Source of the DNA: Paenibacillus mucilaginosus 3016
GTDB lineage: Bacteria; Bacillota; Bacilli; Paenibacillales; NBRC-103111
Direction: 5' to 3'
NCBI RefSeq assembly: GCF_000250655.1
Contig: NC_016935.1
Coordinates: 1,816,001 to 1,880,000 of the forward strand
DNA length: 64,000 nucleotides
Shown piece by piece: positions 26,222 through 35,911 of this stretch (position 1 is its first letter; every line of letters begins with the position of its first letter). The notes beneath the pieces are model-generated. The model worked only from the letters and a program-made list of their open reading frames with translations. It was not told the origin of the DNA and made no database searches. Made by a program: the position numbers and the translations under genes.

Positions 26222-28899
26222 ATGACTGTACCGATCCTCTCGACGAAATGGTTCATTCCTCCGCCGCGTCCCCAGCGGGTGCTTCGTTCCCGTCTGATCG
26301 CGCGGCTGAACGAAGGGCTGCACCGGAAGCTGACTCTGGTCGCGGCTCCGGCGGGCAGCGGCAAGACGACGCTGGTCAGCGAATGGGCCTCCGCCTGCGG
26401 CCGGCCGGCGGCGTGGCTGTCCCTGGACGAAGGGGAGAATGATCCGGCACGCTTCCTGGCCTACCTCACCGCTGCGGTGCAGACGGTAGAGGCGAAGCTC
26501 GGCGAGGGCGTGCTGCAGGCGCTCCGCTCTCCGCAGCCGCCGCCCATCGAATCGCTGCTGACGATCTGGTTGAATGACATTGCCGCAGCGGCCGACCCGT
26601 TACTCCTCGTGCTTGACGACTACCATGCGATCCATGCCAAGCCGGCGACCGATCTGCTCGCCTTCCTGCTGGATCACCTGCCGCCGCAGATGCACCTGGT
26701 CCTCGCGACCCGGGAGATACCGGACCTGCCGCTTTCTCGTCTGCGCGTCCGGGACCAGATCACGGAGCTGCAGGCGGCTGATCTGCGGTTTACGCTCACC
26801 GAAGCCGGCGACCTGCTCAACCGGGTCATGGGGCTGAGCCTCTCATCAGCCGACATTGCCGGGCTGGAAGCCCGCACCGAAGGCTGGGCGGCCGGCCTGC
26901 AGCTGGCCGGGATCTCGCTGCAGGGACAGCAGGACGCCGCCGGCTTCATTCAATCCTTCACGGGCAGTCACCGCTATATCCTTGACTACCTGGTGGAAGA
27001 GGTTCTGCACAGGCAGCCCGAAGAGACCCAGGCTTTTCTGCTGCGTACTTCCATCCTGGACCGGATGTGCGGCCCGCTCTGTGACGCCGTGATGCGGGGG
27101 GCTGCCGGAGAATCCCACGCGACTGCCGTCTCCGGGCAGGAAACGCTGGAGAGGCTCGAGCGGGCCAACCTGTTCCTCGTCCCGCTGGATCAGGAAAGGC
27201 GGTGGTACCGCTATCACCATCTCTTCGCGGAGCTTCTGCGGGAGCGGCTGCAGCGAAGCTTGGGGGTATTTGCAGGCAGCGGCGCAGACAAGGCGGCGGC
27301 TGAGCTTCACATCCGGGCCAGCGCATGGTATGAAGCCGAAGGGCTGGAGCTGGAAGCGCTGCAGCATGCGGCTGCCGCTCATGACGTAGATCGTGCCGCC
27401 CGCCTGGTCGAGGGCAGGGGGATGCCCCTGCTGTTCCGCGGGGGGGCGGCACCGGTCATCCAGTGGCTCGATTCCCTCCCGCCGGAGGAGCTCGACCCTA
27501 GGCCCTCGCTCTGGGTGATTTACGCTTCAGCCGATCTGCTGACGGGCCGCATATCCGGTGTGGAGCCGAAGCTCCAGGCGGCCGAGCGGGCCCTCCGGGG
27601 CGCGGAGCAGGACGGCCGTACCCGGGATCTCATCGGGCATATCGCCTCCATCCGCGCCGCCCTGGCGGTCAGCCGGCATCAGGGAGATATCGTCCTGGCG
27701 CAGTCGCTCCGTGCGCTTGAATACCTGCACGAGGACAATCTGCCGGTCCGTACGGCTTCCGCCTGGACGCTCGGCTGTGCTTACCAGCTTCAGGGGAACC
27801 GCACCGCGGCAGCCGAAGCTTACACCGAAGCCTTGTCCGTCTCCCGGAGGATCGGGCATGTCACGATTACCGTCATGGCAGCCCTCGGCCTGGGGTTGAT
27901 CCAGGAAGCGGACAATCGGCTGGACGCGGCGGCTGAGACGTACCGTCAGGTGCTGGTATGGGCGGGAGACCCGCCGCTGCCGTCGGCCTGCGAAGCCCAT
28001 CTGGGTCTGGCACGAATCTCGTACCAGCGCAATGACCTGGAGGCCGCGGAGGCGCACGCCGGGCAGGCGATCCGCCTGGCACGCATGCTCCAGCAGACGG
28101 ACAGAGCCGTGGCCGGCGAGGTCTTCCTGGCCGGCTTGATGCTGGCACGGGGGGAGTGAGCGCTGCGGCAGCCATTCTGGCTCAGGCGGAGGGCGAGGCC
28201 CGCGAACTCCAATTCGGGAGTCAGCTTCCCTCGATTGCCGGGGCACAGGTGAGGGTGCTGCTGCAGCAGGGCCGGGCGGAGGCGGCCGCCGAGCTCGCGC
28301 GGAAGCACGGGCTGCCTCTCTCTGAGGCCCGGGTTCATCTGGCGCAGGGAGATCCTGCCGCCGCCCTGTCGGTGGTGGAACCGCTGAGGGAGAAGGCGGA
28401 GGCGGAGGGCCTGGCGGATGAGCGGCTGAAGGCCATGCTCCTGCAGGCGGCTGCCCTCTATGCCTGCGGACAGGAGGCCAAGGCCCTCCGGCTGCTTGCC
28501 GAAGTGCTGACGGCAGCTGTGCCGGCGGGCTTCATCCGGCTTTTTGTGGATGAGGGCGCCCCAGTACAGAGGCTGCTGTCCAAGGCTGCAGCTCAAGGTG
28601 TACTGCCGGCATATACAGGCCGGCTGCTGGAGGCGTTCCAGCCGGAGGAGCGCGGAGAAAGAACGGCGCCGGCACCGCTCCACCCCGACGAGCGGCTGAT
28701 CGAACCCTTGAGCGAGAGGGAGCTCGAAGTGCTGCAGCTCATTGCCCAGGGACTCTCCAATCAGGAGATCGGCGAGCGTTTGTTCCTCGCACTCAGTACC
28801 GTGAAGGGGCATAACCGCCATATTTTTGACAAGCTGGGGGTCCAAAGACGAACGGAAGCGGTGGCCCGCGCCCGCAGGCTGGGGCTGGTCCAGAGCTGA
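26222..28899 (+). pseudogene. Large LuxR/MalT-type ATP-dependent regulator, frameshifted
   Basis: Signal-transduction ATPase regulator of the MalT/LAL class, about 892 residues when restored. The N-terminal start MTVPILSTKW follows GGAGGT. P-loop AAPAGSGKTTL near 45, Walker B LLVLDDYHAI, a winged-helix and TPR-like helical middle part, and a C-terminal LuxR HTH (LSERELEVLQLIAQG...TVKGHNRHIFDKLG). At the G6 run 28149-28154 the frame stops (TGA 28157-28159); the rest continues in the -1 frame from 28156. One missing G restores a single protein. Either a base-calling error or real loss. Regulated genes unknown. Confidence 0.82.
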
Positions 28900-29014
28900 C
28901 TCCTCTCGGAGGAATCGCGGCAGTACCCCAAAACAAAACCATACTTAAGTATCTATCCTCCGCTGCCGGTTCGAGGCTATACTCATTGCATATCTCCGCC
29001 TGAGGAGGAAGCTC

Positions 29015-29923
29015 ATGAAAGCGATGGTATGCACACAATACGGATCCCCCGATGTGCTGGAGCTGCGGGAGGTTGCCAAGCCGGCGCCCAAGGCCAAGGA
29101 ACTGCTCGTCAGAATCCATGCGGCCGCCGTAACGTCCGGAGATATCCGGGTCCGCACCTTCAACAGCCCGCTGCTGATGTGGATCCCGATGCGGCTTGTG
29201 TTAGGCCTCACCAGGCCAAGAAATCCGATCCTTGGGGTGGAGCTGGCGGGAGTCGTGGAAGCGGTAGGCAAAGAGGTGACGCGCTTCAAGCCGGGGGACC
29301 GCGTCTTTGCTTTAACCGGGATGAGATTCGGTGGCTACGCGGAGTACACCTGCCTGCGGGAGGACAGCCGGGTAGCTTTACAACCGGACAATGTGACCCA
29401 TGAGGATGCCGCGGCCATTTTGTTCGGGGGCACGACGGCACTGCATTTTTTCCGGAAAGGGAACCTGCGGAGCGGACATAAGGTGCTGATCTACGGCGCA
29501 TCCGGGGCGGTGGGGACGTCCGCGGTACAGCTGGCGAAGCACTTCGGAGCCGAAGTGACCGCCGTATGCAGTGCAGCGGGGGCGGAGCTCGTAAAGTCCC
29601 TGGGGGCCGAGAGGTGGATTGACTATACCCGGGATGATTTCACGGAGAGACCGGAGCGCTATGATATCATCTTCGATGCCGTAGGCAAGCTTCCCAAATC
29701 GAAGAGCCTGCGGGCGCTTGCCTCGGGCGGGAGCTACTTGACCGTAGACGGCCAAGGCATTGCGAAGGAGCGCCAGGAGGATGTCCTGCTGCTCAAAGAG
29801 CTTACGGAACAGGGCCGCATCCGGGCGGTCATCGACAGACGGTATACGCTGAAGGACATTCCCGAGGCCCACAGGTATGTGGAATCCGGGCGCAAGAAAG
29901 GCAATGTCATTGTTACGATCTAG
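29015..29923 (+). CDS. Zinc-independent MDR-family NAD(P)H:quinone oxidoreductase
   Basis: Medium-chain dehydrogenase/reductase of 302 residues. GroES-like N-terminal domain and a Rossmann domain with GASGAVGTSAVQLAKHFGA. The Cys/His zinc ligands of alcohol dehydrogenases are absent, so it fits the quinone oxidoreductase/zeta-crystallin group. GAGGAGGAAGC precedes ATG 29015. Monocistronic, convergent with a TetR gene, which could regulate it. Confidence 0.85.
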   Translation: MKAMVCTQYGSPDVLELREVAKPAPKAKELLVRIHAAAVTSGDIRVRTFNSPLLMWIPMRLVLGLTRPRNPILGVELAGVVEAVGKEVTRFKPGDRVFALTGMRFGGYAEYTCLREDSRVALQPDNVTHEDAAAILFGGTTALHFFRKGNLRSGHKVLIYGASGAVGTSAVQLAKHFGAEVTAVCSAAGAELVKSLGAERWIDYTRDDFTERPERYDIIFDAVGKLPKSKSLRALASGGSYLTVDGQGIAKERQEDVLLLKELTEQGRIRAVIDRRYTLKDIPEAHRYVESGRKKGNVIVTI

Positions 29924-29932
29924 ACGAAGTGA

Positions 29933-29958
29933 GGCTGGTCCGGAGGATCAGCCTTTTT
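29933..29958 (+). terminator. Terminator of the quinone oxidoreductase gene
   Basis: GGCTGGTCC / GGATCAGCC stem with one G-T pair, 3-nt loop, T5; overlaps the end of the convergent TetR gene. Confidence 0.7.
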
Positions 29959-30550
29959 GGTGTGTCGTACCGGACGAACCGGCGAGTCCATAGAAGAACA
30001 GCTGCAGCCAGGCGTCCAGATCCGGTATGCCGGCTTCCTGCTCAGAGGAGGTCCACGAGCGGACGAGCACGTCTTGGAACATGCGGAAGTACTTTATCGC
30101 CATCTCGTCGGACAGGTCCCCATCGATGTATCCCTCCTGCTTGCCGAGCAGGACGAAGCTCCTGTAGAAGCCGGTCACCTTTTGACTGCCGAACAACTCG
30201 ACCGCCTGCATAGTCTCGGAGGAAGCGTTGTGCACGAGCTCTGCCGTGAGCCATTGGAGGCTGGCAGCTTCCAGACGGATGATCTCCTTTGTTTTCTCGG
30301 GAAAAGGAATGGGGGAGCGGAGGATAGCTTCACATCGCTCGAGCTGCTCCTTCATGGACCGGGTCAATGTTTCGGCGTACAGTCCTTCTTTGGTTCCAAA
30401 GTAATTGTAGATGGTCGCCGGAGAGACATGCGCCGCGGCGGCGATCTCATTCACGCTGACCTTCCCGCAGCCGTGCCGAAGGAAGAGCTCCCCGGCGACG
30501 GCAAGAATCTGATTGATTTTGGCCTGTTTGCGGCGTTCGAATCCGTTCAT
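29948..30550 (-). CDS. TetR-family transcriptional regulator
   Basis: Regulator of 200 residues. N-terminal HTH (about 8-55) with VSVNEIAAAAHVSPATIYNYF-type sequence (core SPATIYNYFGTK) and a helical ligand domain. GGGGTGAAC precedes ATG 30550. Convergent with the quinone oxidoreductase gene and divergent from a membrane-protein/GNAT pair, so either could be its target. Confidence 0.8.
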   Translation of the reverse strand: MNGFERRKQAKINQILAVAGELFLRHGCGKVSVNEIAAAAHVSPATIYNYFGTKEGLYAETLTRSMKEQLERCEAILRSPIPFPEKTKEIIRLEAASLQWLTAELVHNASSETMQAVELFGSQKVTGFYRSFVLLGKQEGYIDGDLSDEMAIKYFRMFQDVLVRSWTSSEQEAGIPDLDAWLQLFFYGLAGSSGTTHQKG

Positions 30551-30734
30551 AGGTTCACCCCATGTATTAGTGTAATTGTAATTTTGGAGTGTTTCAACCG
30601 GATGACTACAAAAGTATTGCCAGACTGCCAGTCCCCTGCGTATTATGAATTATGTAGTTAATTCTGTGCACAAGTATAAAACTTTGGAAGCCAGTCCTTG
30701 ATATTCCGACACATGAAAAGGGAGTGGGTTGAAC

Positions 30735-31319
30735 ATGAAGGGGAGCAGGAGCAAGAGGCTTAGGGTACCGGCGTTTATGCATGATCTGTTGGGAACAGGG
30801 CCTACACGCGGAACCCTGCTGGCCATGCTGGTGTGCGGAGCACTGTTCACCGCAGCATTTGGCGTACGGTTTCCCGAGTTTGGGGAGGGACGTCCGGTCT
30901 GGGGCAGCGTGATTACCATGCTGCTGGTTTGGGATATTGTTACAGGATGCATGGCGAACTTCACCAGGTCCACCAGCGGGTATTATGCGAATCATCCGAG
31001 GAAGCGGATCATCTTTCTGGCGGTACATCTTCATATCGTGCTGATTGCGGTTCTGCTGCATGCCGACCTGGGGCCTGCACTCTGCGTGTGGGTGATGAGC
31101 ATCCTGGGGGAAGCCGTGGTCAGCGGCCTTACGGGACGGCCTTCCCAGCACTTTGCCGCCGGCGTGCTGCTCACCCTGGGGCTTGGCTTCGTTACGCTGC
31201 TGCCCTTCGACTCGCCCTTCATGATGACGGTTGGTCTCTTGTTCCTGCTGAAGGTTCTTTACAGCTTCGCTGTGGATCATTACGGCCATGCCGGCCGTGG
31301 AGCAGGTGAGGGAGAATGA
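30735..31319 (+). CDS. Hypothetical multi-pass membrane protein
   Basis: I do not recognise the family. 194 residues, with about five hydrophobic segments (roughly 22-42, 58-78, 95-112, 116-135 and 140-180). Basic N-terminus (MKGSRSKRLR), an NFTRSTSGYYANHPRKR loop, and a Gly-rich charged tail. The start at ATG 30735 follows GGGAGTGGG. Overlaps the following acetyltransferase gene by 4 bp, suggesting linked function. Confidence 0.65.
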   Translation: MKGSRSKRLRVPAFMHDLLGTGPTRGTLLAMLVCGALFTAAFGVRFPEFGEGRPVWGSVITMLLVWDIVTGCMANFTRSTSGYYANHPRKRIIFLAVHLHIVLIAVLLHADLGPALCVWVMSILGEAVVSGLTGRPSQHFAAGVLLTLGLGFVTLLPFDSPFMMTVGLLFLLKVLYSFAVDHYGHAGRGAGEGE

Positions 31320-31948
31320 AGCCGGGGGGCCGGATCGCCCCGTTAACCTCAGCGGATCAAGAGTCCTTCGCTGCGGTCATGGGCAGGGCGTTCGCCGACG
31401 ATCCTTTGTTCCTGCATCTCTTCGGACCGTCCAAGAGCGACAGGTTCGCAGCAAAGCGGGTGAGGCTCTTCCTCACGTTGGTGTTCAAGAAGGCATTGCT
31501 TCAGGGGGAGGACATGCGGGGATACTTCGAAAACGGCAGATTGGCCGGTGCCTATCTGGCGGAGCCGCCTCGCACCAGCCGAAGCGGGATGAGGCAGAAC
31601 GTCAAGCTGGCCGGGCTCCTGCTGCCGCTGCTCTTCCGGCTGCCGCTGAGGTCCCTGGGTCAGCTTAATGCTTATATGCGCGTTACCCGGAATGCAGCCC
31701 CGGTTACAGCCCATCATTACCTGGCCATGCTGGGGGTAGATCCTTCCGCCCAGGGCAAAGGGATAGGCCGGGCCCTGCTGCTCGATTTGTTCGGCCGGGT
31801 TCATGCCCATGCCGGCTCGCAGGGGGCGGCACTGGATACGGAGAACCGGAGGAATGTGGACTGGTACGTCTCTTTGGGGTTTGTCCTGTCCGCCGAAGCC
31901 AGCCTGGGCGGGCTTCCGCTGTACTGTATGCATTGGGCCCCAAAATGA
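31316..31948 (+). CDS. GNAT-family N-acetyltransferase
   Basis: Acetyl-CoA-dependent acetyltransferase of 210 residues. The coenzyme-binding motif LGVDPSAQGKGIGRALL is near 145, followed by the DTENRRNVDWYVSLGF segment typical of the fold's C-terminal strand. Substrate unknown. Translationally coupled (ATGA) to the membrane protein gene. Ends 38 bp before the convergent YesN-like gene. Confidence 0.8.
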   Translation: MKPGGRIAPLTSADQESFAAVMGRAFADDPLFLHLFGPSKSDRFAAKRVRLFLTLVFKKALLQGEDMRGYFENGRLAGAYLAEPPRTSRSGMRQNVKLAGLLLPLLFRLPLRSLGQLNAYMRVTRNAAPVTAHHYLAMLGVDPSAQGKGIGRALLLDLFGRVHAHAGSQGAALDTENRRNVDWYVSLGFVLSAEASLGGLPLYCMHWAPK

Positions 31949-31985
31949 CGGTGCAGCCGAAGCATGAACGCGTCCTGACGGAGGT

Positions 31986-33593
31986 TCATGCTTCGGTGCG
32001 GGAATACCCGATCTTCCGGTATTCGCTCGGAGTCAGCCCCGTGACATTCTTGAAAGCGCGGTTGAACGAACTCGGATTGTCGTAGCCGACCAGGTAACCG
32101 ACCTCGTATACCTTGACGTCCGGCTCCTCCAGCAGCTTCTTGGCCGCTGCGATCCGGATGTCAAGCAGGTATTCGAGGAAGTTCATTCCCGTCTCCTGCT
32201 TGAACACATTGCTGAAGTAGTTCGGGTTGAGATGCACTTGGGCCGCCACGGTCTGCAGGTTGATATTCTGCGCGTAATTCTTCCGGATGTACTCCTTGGC
32301 GGAAGCGATGACGGGGCTGTCCTTCTTCGCATGGTGAGCCTGCATCTCCAGAACGAGCCGGTGCAGGGCGCCGCAGAGCCGCTCCTGCAGCACCTGGGCG
32401 GCGGGGGCATCCTCGATCACCCGGAGCACGCTCGCCTCCGCGTCCGCTTCCGCGATCCTCTCGGCTTCCTCGAAGCGGGCATACACCCTGCGGACCAGCT
32501 TCGAGCAAACGCCCGCAAGCTGTGCGGGATCGACCCGCTGCGCGATCAGGGCGGAGAGGAGCGAGTCGAGCTGCCCGCAGGCCTTGTCCGCGTCGAAGGC
32601 TTCGACCGCCTGGAGGATCTGCTGGGCGGGCGCCGCCCACTCCGCGTCGCGAACGGGAGGGAAGACCGTCCGTTCGCGGTCGAATACATATACGCGGCCC
32701 GGCCCGTCATAGAAAGCCTGCCGGAGGCACTCGGCAGCCTGCCGGTAGGCCTGCGGTACGTCGGTCAGCGACGGGATGGGGCGGCTGATGCCCGCCGTGA
32801 ATGCCCCTTCGGCACACTCCCGCATGCGGGAGGTCAGCCAGATGAACGGGGCGGGATCCGGGGCCTGGTCTCCGTCCGTCCCGTCCGCTTCCGCCGGGCA
32901 GGGCAGGAGCAGGGTCAGCTGCCCGTTCTGTATACTGAACAGGCTCTCCTCAAGCCACCTCACCTCCTCGCTCAGCTCTTGAAGCCAGGTCCCCCAATCG
33001 AAGGCGGCAGGAGGCTCCGCCGGGTCTTCGATCCGGACGATAGCCAGGATGAAGGAGGACACACGGTCGAGCCCGAACTCCGATACCCGTTCACCGAATG
33101 TGGCGGCCGGCCGTACCCGGTTCACGATCAGGTCCCAGAGCAGCCGCTCCCGGCGCAGGAAGCGGCTCTCCTCCACGCGCCGCTTCAGCTTCTCCTGCTG
33201 CTCGGCGAGCAGCAGCTCGACCCCCTTGGCCGCTTCCAGCCGGTCGAGCAGCTTGATCAGGTCCCGCTTGTTCAGCGGCTTGAGCAGGTAGTCGCGTACT
33301 CCCGCTTTCAGGCTTTCCTTCACATACTCGAATTCGTCATATCCGCTGAGCACGATCATCTTGACAGGAAGCCCCATCCCCGATATCGTATGGACCAATT
33401 GGATGCCGTCCATCACCGGCATCTTGATGTCCGTGATCAGCACATCCGGCTTCAAGGCGATAACCCGTTCAAGGGCCGCTTGGCCGTCCGAGGCGGTCGT
33501 GTCGATCCCATAGCCGCGCCCGAGGGAGCGGATGATGGTGCCGATACCCTCGCGGATCGTTTTGTCGTCGTCGGCAATTACAATGTTCAGCAT
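31986..33593 (-). CDS. YesN-type response regulator with AraC HTH
   Basis: Response regulator of 535 residues. Receiver domain at 1-120 with DDD near 8-10 and phospho-acceptor Asp near 55 in DVLITDIKMP; a long linker domain; and a C-terminal AraC-type pair of HTH motifs (LQTVAAQVHLNPNYFSNVFKQ core NPNYFSNVFK, and GYDNPSSFNRAFKNVTG). The start is ATG 33593 after GGAGGTATCC. Divergent by 130 bp from a YesM-type kinase, beside a sugar transporter and mannanase operon, so it probably activates that operon. Confidence 0.88.
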   Translation of the reverse strand: MLNIVIADDDKTIREGIGTIIRSLGRGYGIDTTASDGQAALERVIALKPDVLITDIKMPVMDGIQLVHTISGMGLPVKMIVLSGYDEFEYVKESLKAGVRDYLLKPLNKRDLIKLLDRLEAAKGVELLLAEQQEKLKRRVEESRFLRRERLLWDLIVNRVRPAATFGERVSEFGLDRVSSFILAIVRIEDPAEPPAAFDWGTWLQELSEEVRWLEESLFSIQNGQLTLLLPCPAEADGTDGDQAPDPAPFIWLTSRMRECAEGAFTAGISRPIPSLTDVPQAYRQAAECLRQAFYDGPGRVYVFDRERTVFPPVRDAEWAAPAQQILQAVEAFDADKACGQLDSLLSALIAQRVDPAQLAGVCSKLVRRVYARFEEAERIAEADAEASVLRVIEDAPAAQVLQERLCGALHRLVLEMQAHHAKKDSPVIASAKEYIRKNYAQNINLQTVAAQVHLNPNYFSNVFKQETGMNFLEYLLDIRIAAAKKLLEEPDVKVYEVGYLVGYDNPSSFNRAFKNVTGLTPSEYRKIGYSRTEA

Positions 33594-33723
33594 GGCATGG
33601 ATACCTCCGTTCCTGCAGGTTTGGGCAAGGCTGTGGACAGGCAACCGGTGTGATGCCGACCGGCGGCGAGGGCGGACGGCTGCCGTTATAAGCACTAAGC
33701 AAGAAAAAGGGGGCTGAGTTACG

Positions 33724-35553
33724 ATGAAAATAAAGCGGTTACACTTCCGCAATCTGCCGATCGCGGCGAAGCTGTATGCCGGGTTTCTGTTCGTGTTCGT
33801 CATCATGATCGCCCTGTCCTGGCTGACCTATTCGAACTTCAGGAAGGACAAGGAGAAGGATACGCTGGAGGTGATCCGGCGGCTCAATACCCAGACGGTG
33901 AGCAAGATCGACGAGAATATGGACGGGCTGACCGCCATGTCCAAGGTGCCCCTGATCTGGGAGCAGGGGGAGCATTCCGCCCTGTTCAGCTACGTCGATG
34001 AATCGAACAGCACCGGGCGGTTCGATATTCAAATGCGCAGCGCCTTCACGGGCGAGGCCAACAAGTATATGACGGTGAACGACAATATCGAATCGCTTGC
34101 GCTGTTCAACCGCAGGGGCATAGGGCTGCTGTACATCGACGGCAAATGGTCGAGCGTGTCGATCCAGGATTCCGCCGTCCGGGAAGCGTTCGACGCCGCC
34201 CTTCAGGATTACAAGCAGGTCGTCAAGATGCCGACCTATCCGGTGGCCAACTCGACGCACCCCTCCAAGCCGTACTATGTCTTCGGCGTGGCCCGGGGCA
34301 TCTACAAGCTGGAAACCTCCGAGACTATCGGCGTCGTCATGGTGGCCGGCTCTGTGGAGGACCTGCTGAAGCTGGCGGAGGAGATGCGCAGTGTCGAGGG
34401 CAACCGGGTGTTCCTGCTCGACGACCACAACCGGATTCTGGCCGACAGGGACCCGTCACAGATCGGGCAGCCGGCCCGGGAGGAGATCCGCTCCAAGCTC
34501 GACGCGCACCCGGGGGACCCCTCCAACCGGATTACGCTGGACGGCACCGATTATCTCTTCAGTTACGCGGTATCGGAGCGGACAGGCTGGAAGGTCGTCA
34601 ACCTCATTCCGCTGAAAGCATTGTACAAGAACATGAATCACATGGCAATGACCACGTTCCTTACGACCCTGTCGCTGCTGCTGCTCATGATCGTCTTCAC
34701 GGTGCTGTTCTCGCGGAGCATCGTCAAGCCGGTGCACAAGCTGATCCGCCTGATGAAGCGGGTGGAGGACGGGGAGTTCAACAAGGAAATCATCCTGCAG
34801 CAGGAGGACGAGATCGGGCAGCTGGCCCGCACGTTCAACCAGATGTCGGGACGCATCGAGCATCTGATTCACGAGGTGTCCCGGGAGAAGATATCGCAAA
34901 AAGAGATGGAGCTCCAGATGCTCAAGATGCAGATCAATCCGCATTTTCTGTACAACACGCTGGAATCCATCCGGATGGTGGCCGAATCGAGGCAGGCTCC
35001 GGATGCGGCGGATATGGCCTTCTCCCTCGGGGAGATTCTGCGGTACGGCATTAACCGCACCGGCGACCTCGTCACCGTCAGGGAGGAGATCTATCATCTC
35101 GAGCAGTACATGCTGCTGCAGAAGATCCGCTTCGAGGATGTGTTCTCCATCGAACTGGATATCCGCCCGGAGATCATGGAGCTGCGGATGCTGAAGGTCG
35201 TCCTTCAGCCGCTCGTGGAGAATGCGATCCTGCATGGCATCACAAACCGGTCCAGCGGCGGATTGGTTGAGGTACGGGGCTACAGTGACGGCGATAACCT
35301 GATCTTCGAGGTCTGTGACAACGGAAGAGGGATGCCGGAGGCGCAGTCCGCGGCACTCAACCGGTCGTTCCGGCATCCGGAGGAGGGGGCGGTCAGTATC
35401 GGTCTTCACAATGTCAACAAGCGGATCCAGCTGTTCTACGGGGAAGCGTACGGACTCGAGATCATCAGCACGCCGGAAGTGGGAACCAACATCTTCGTAT
35501 GCATCCCGATCAAGGAGGAGGAGGCAGGCGTCCTCCTGCCTGCCCATCTGTGA
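33724..35553 (+). CDS. YesM-type sensor histidine kinase
   Basis: Membrane kinase of 609 residues and partner of the divergent YesN-like regulator. TM1 at about 16-36, a large extracellular dCache-like sensor (about 37-300), TM2 at about 309-332, HAMP, a His_kinase domain with the acceptor His in INPHFLYNTLESI, then HATPase with LVENAILHG, CDNGRGMP and SIGLHNVNKRI. Likely senses a sugar or oligosaccharide, inferred from the mannanase operon downstream. Followed by two REP-like hairpins. Confidence 0.88.
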   Translation: MKIKRLHFRNLPIAAKLYAGFLFVFVIMIALSWLTYSNFRKDKEKDTLEVIRRLNTQTVSKIDENMDGLTAMSKVPLIWEQGEHSALFSYVDESNSTGRFDIQMRSAFTGEANKYMTVNDNIESLALFNRRGIGLLYIDGKWSSVSIQDSAVREAFDAALQDYKQVVKMPTYPVANSTHPSKPYYVFGVARGIYKLETSETIGVVMVAGSVEDLLKLAEEMRSVEGNRVFLLDDHNRILADRDPSQIGQPAREEIRSKLDAHPGDPSNRITLDGTDYLFSYAVSERTGWKVVNLIPLKALYKNMNHMAMTTFLTTLSLLLLMIVFTVLFSRSIVKPVHKLIRLMKRVEDGEFNKEIILQQEDEIGQLARTFNQMSGRIEHLIHEVSREKISQKEMELQMLKMQINPHFLYNTLESIRMVAESRQAPDAADMAFSLGEILRYGINRTGDLVTVREEIYHLEQYMLLQKIRFEDVFSIELDIRPEIMELRMLKVVLQPLVENAILHGITNRSSGGLVEVRGYSDGDNLIFEVCDNGRGMPEAQSAALNRSFRHPEEGAVSIGLHNVNKRIQLFYGEAYGLEIISTPEVGTNIFVCIPIKEEEAGVLLPAHL

Positions 35554-35581
35554 GCCGTCAGTTTGGGTTTGGTTTAGTATT

Positions 35582-35656
35582 GCCAGCGAGGGTTGTATCT
35601 TTTGGGCTGCGACCTTTATGCGAAGCATAACGGAGCCCCAAACGATATGCCCGAGC
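35582..35656. repeat. REP-like hairpin, copy A
   Basis: GCCAGCGAGGGTTGTATC...GATATGCCCGAGC, with the inner core GACCTTTATGCGAAGCATAA. Same ends and core as copy B 140 bp downstream. Flanked by near-identical GAGCCGTCAGTTTG (35552) and GAGCCCGTCAGTTTG (35653). Confidence 0.75.
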
Positions 35657-35674
35657 CCGTCAGTTTGATTTTAT

Positions 35675-35710
35675 AAAGGTTTTAAAGGTTTTAAAGGTTT
35701 TAAAGGTTTT
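35675..35710. repeat. Four tandem copies of a 9-bp unit
   Basis: AAAGGTTTT repeated four times without interruption between REP-like copies A and B, followed by a T-rich stretch. Confidence 0.85.
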
Positions 35711-35721
35711 TTGTTTTTTTA

Positions 35722-35795
35722 GCCAGCGAGGGTGTATCTTTTTGACAGCGACCTTTATGCGAAGCATAACGGAGCGCAAAAAGATACACCCGAGC
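35722..35795. repeat. REP-like hairpin, copy B
   Basis: GGGTGTATCTTTTTG pairs with CAAAAAGATACACCC around the core CGACCTTTATGCGAAGCATAACGG, whose centre TATGCGAAGCATA is itself a hairpin. The most perfect of the three copies. It lies between the kinase gene and the transporter operon and may also act as a terminator. Confidence 0.75.
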
Positions 35796-35911
35796 ACCTG
35801 TAGAAGTGCAAAGAAATCTTTATTCCTGTCATGTTCCGGGCCGCTCCGATCCGTTATGATAATAACAAAGAAACAAACATAACAAACAAAACGGTTGAGG
35901 GGGAACTTCGT

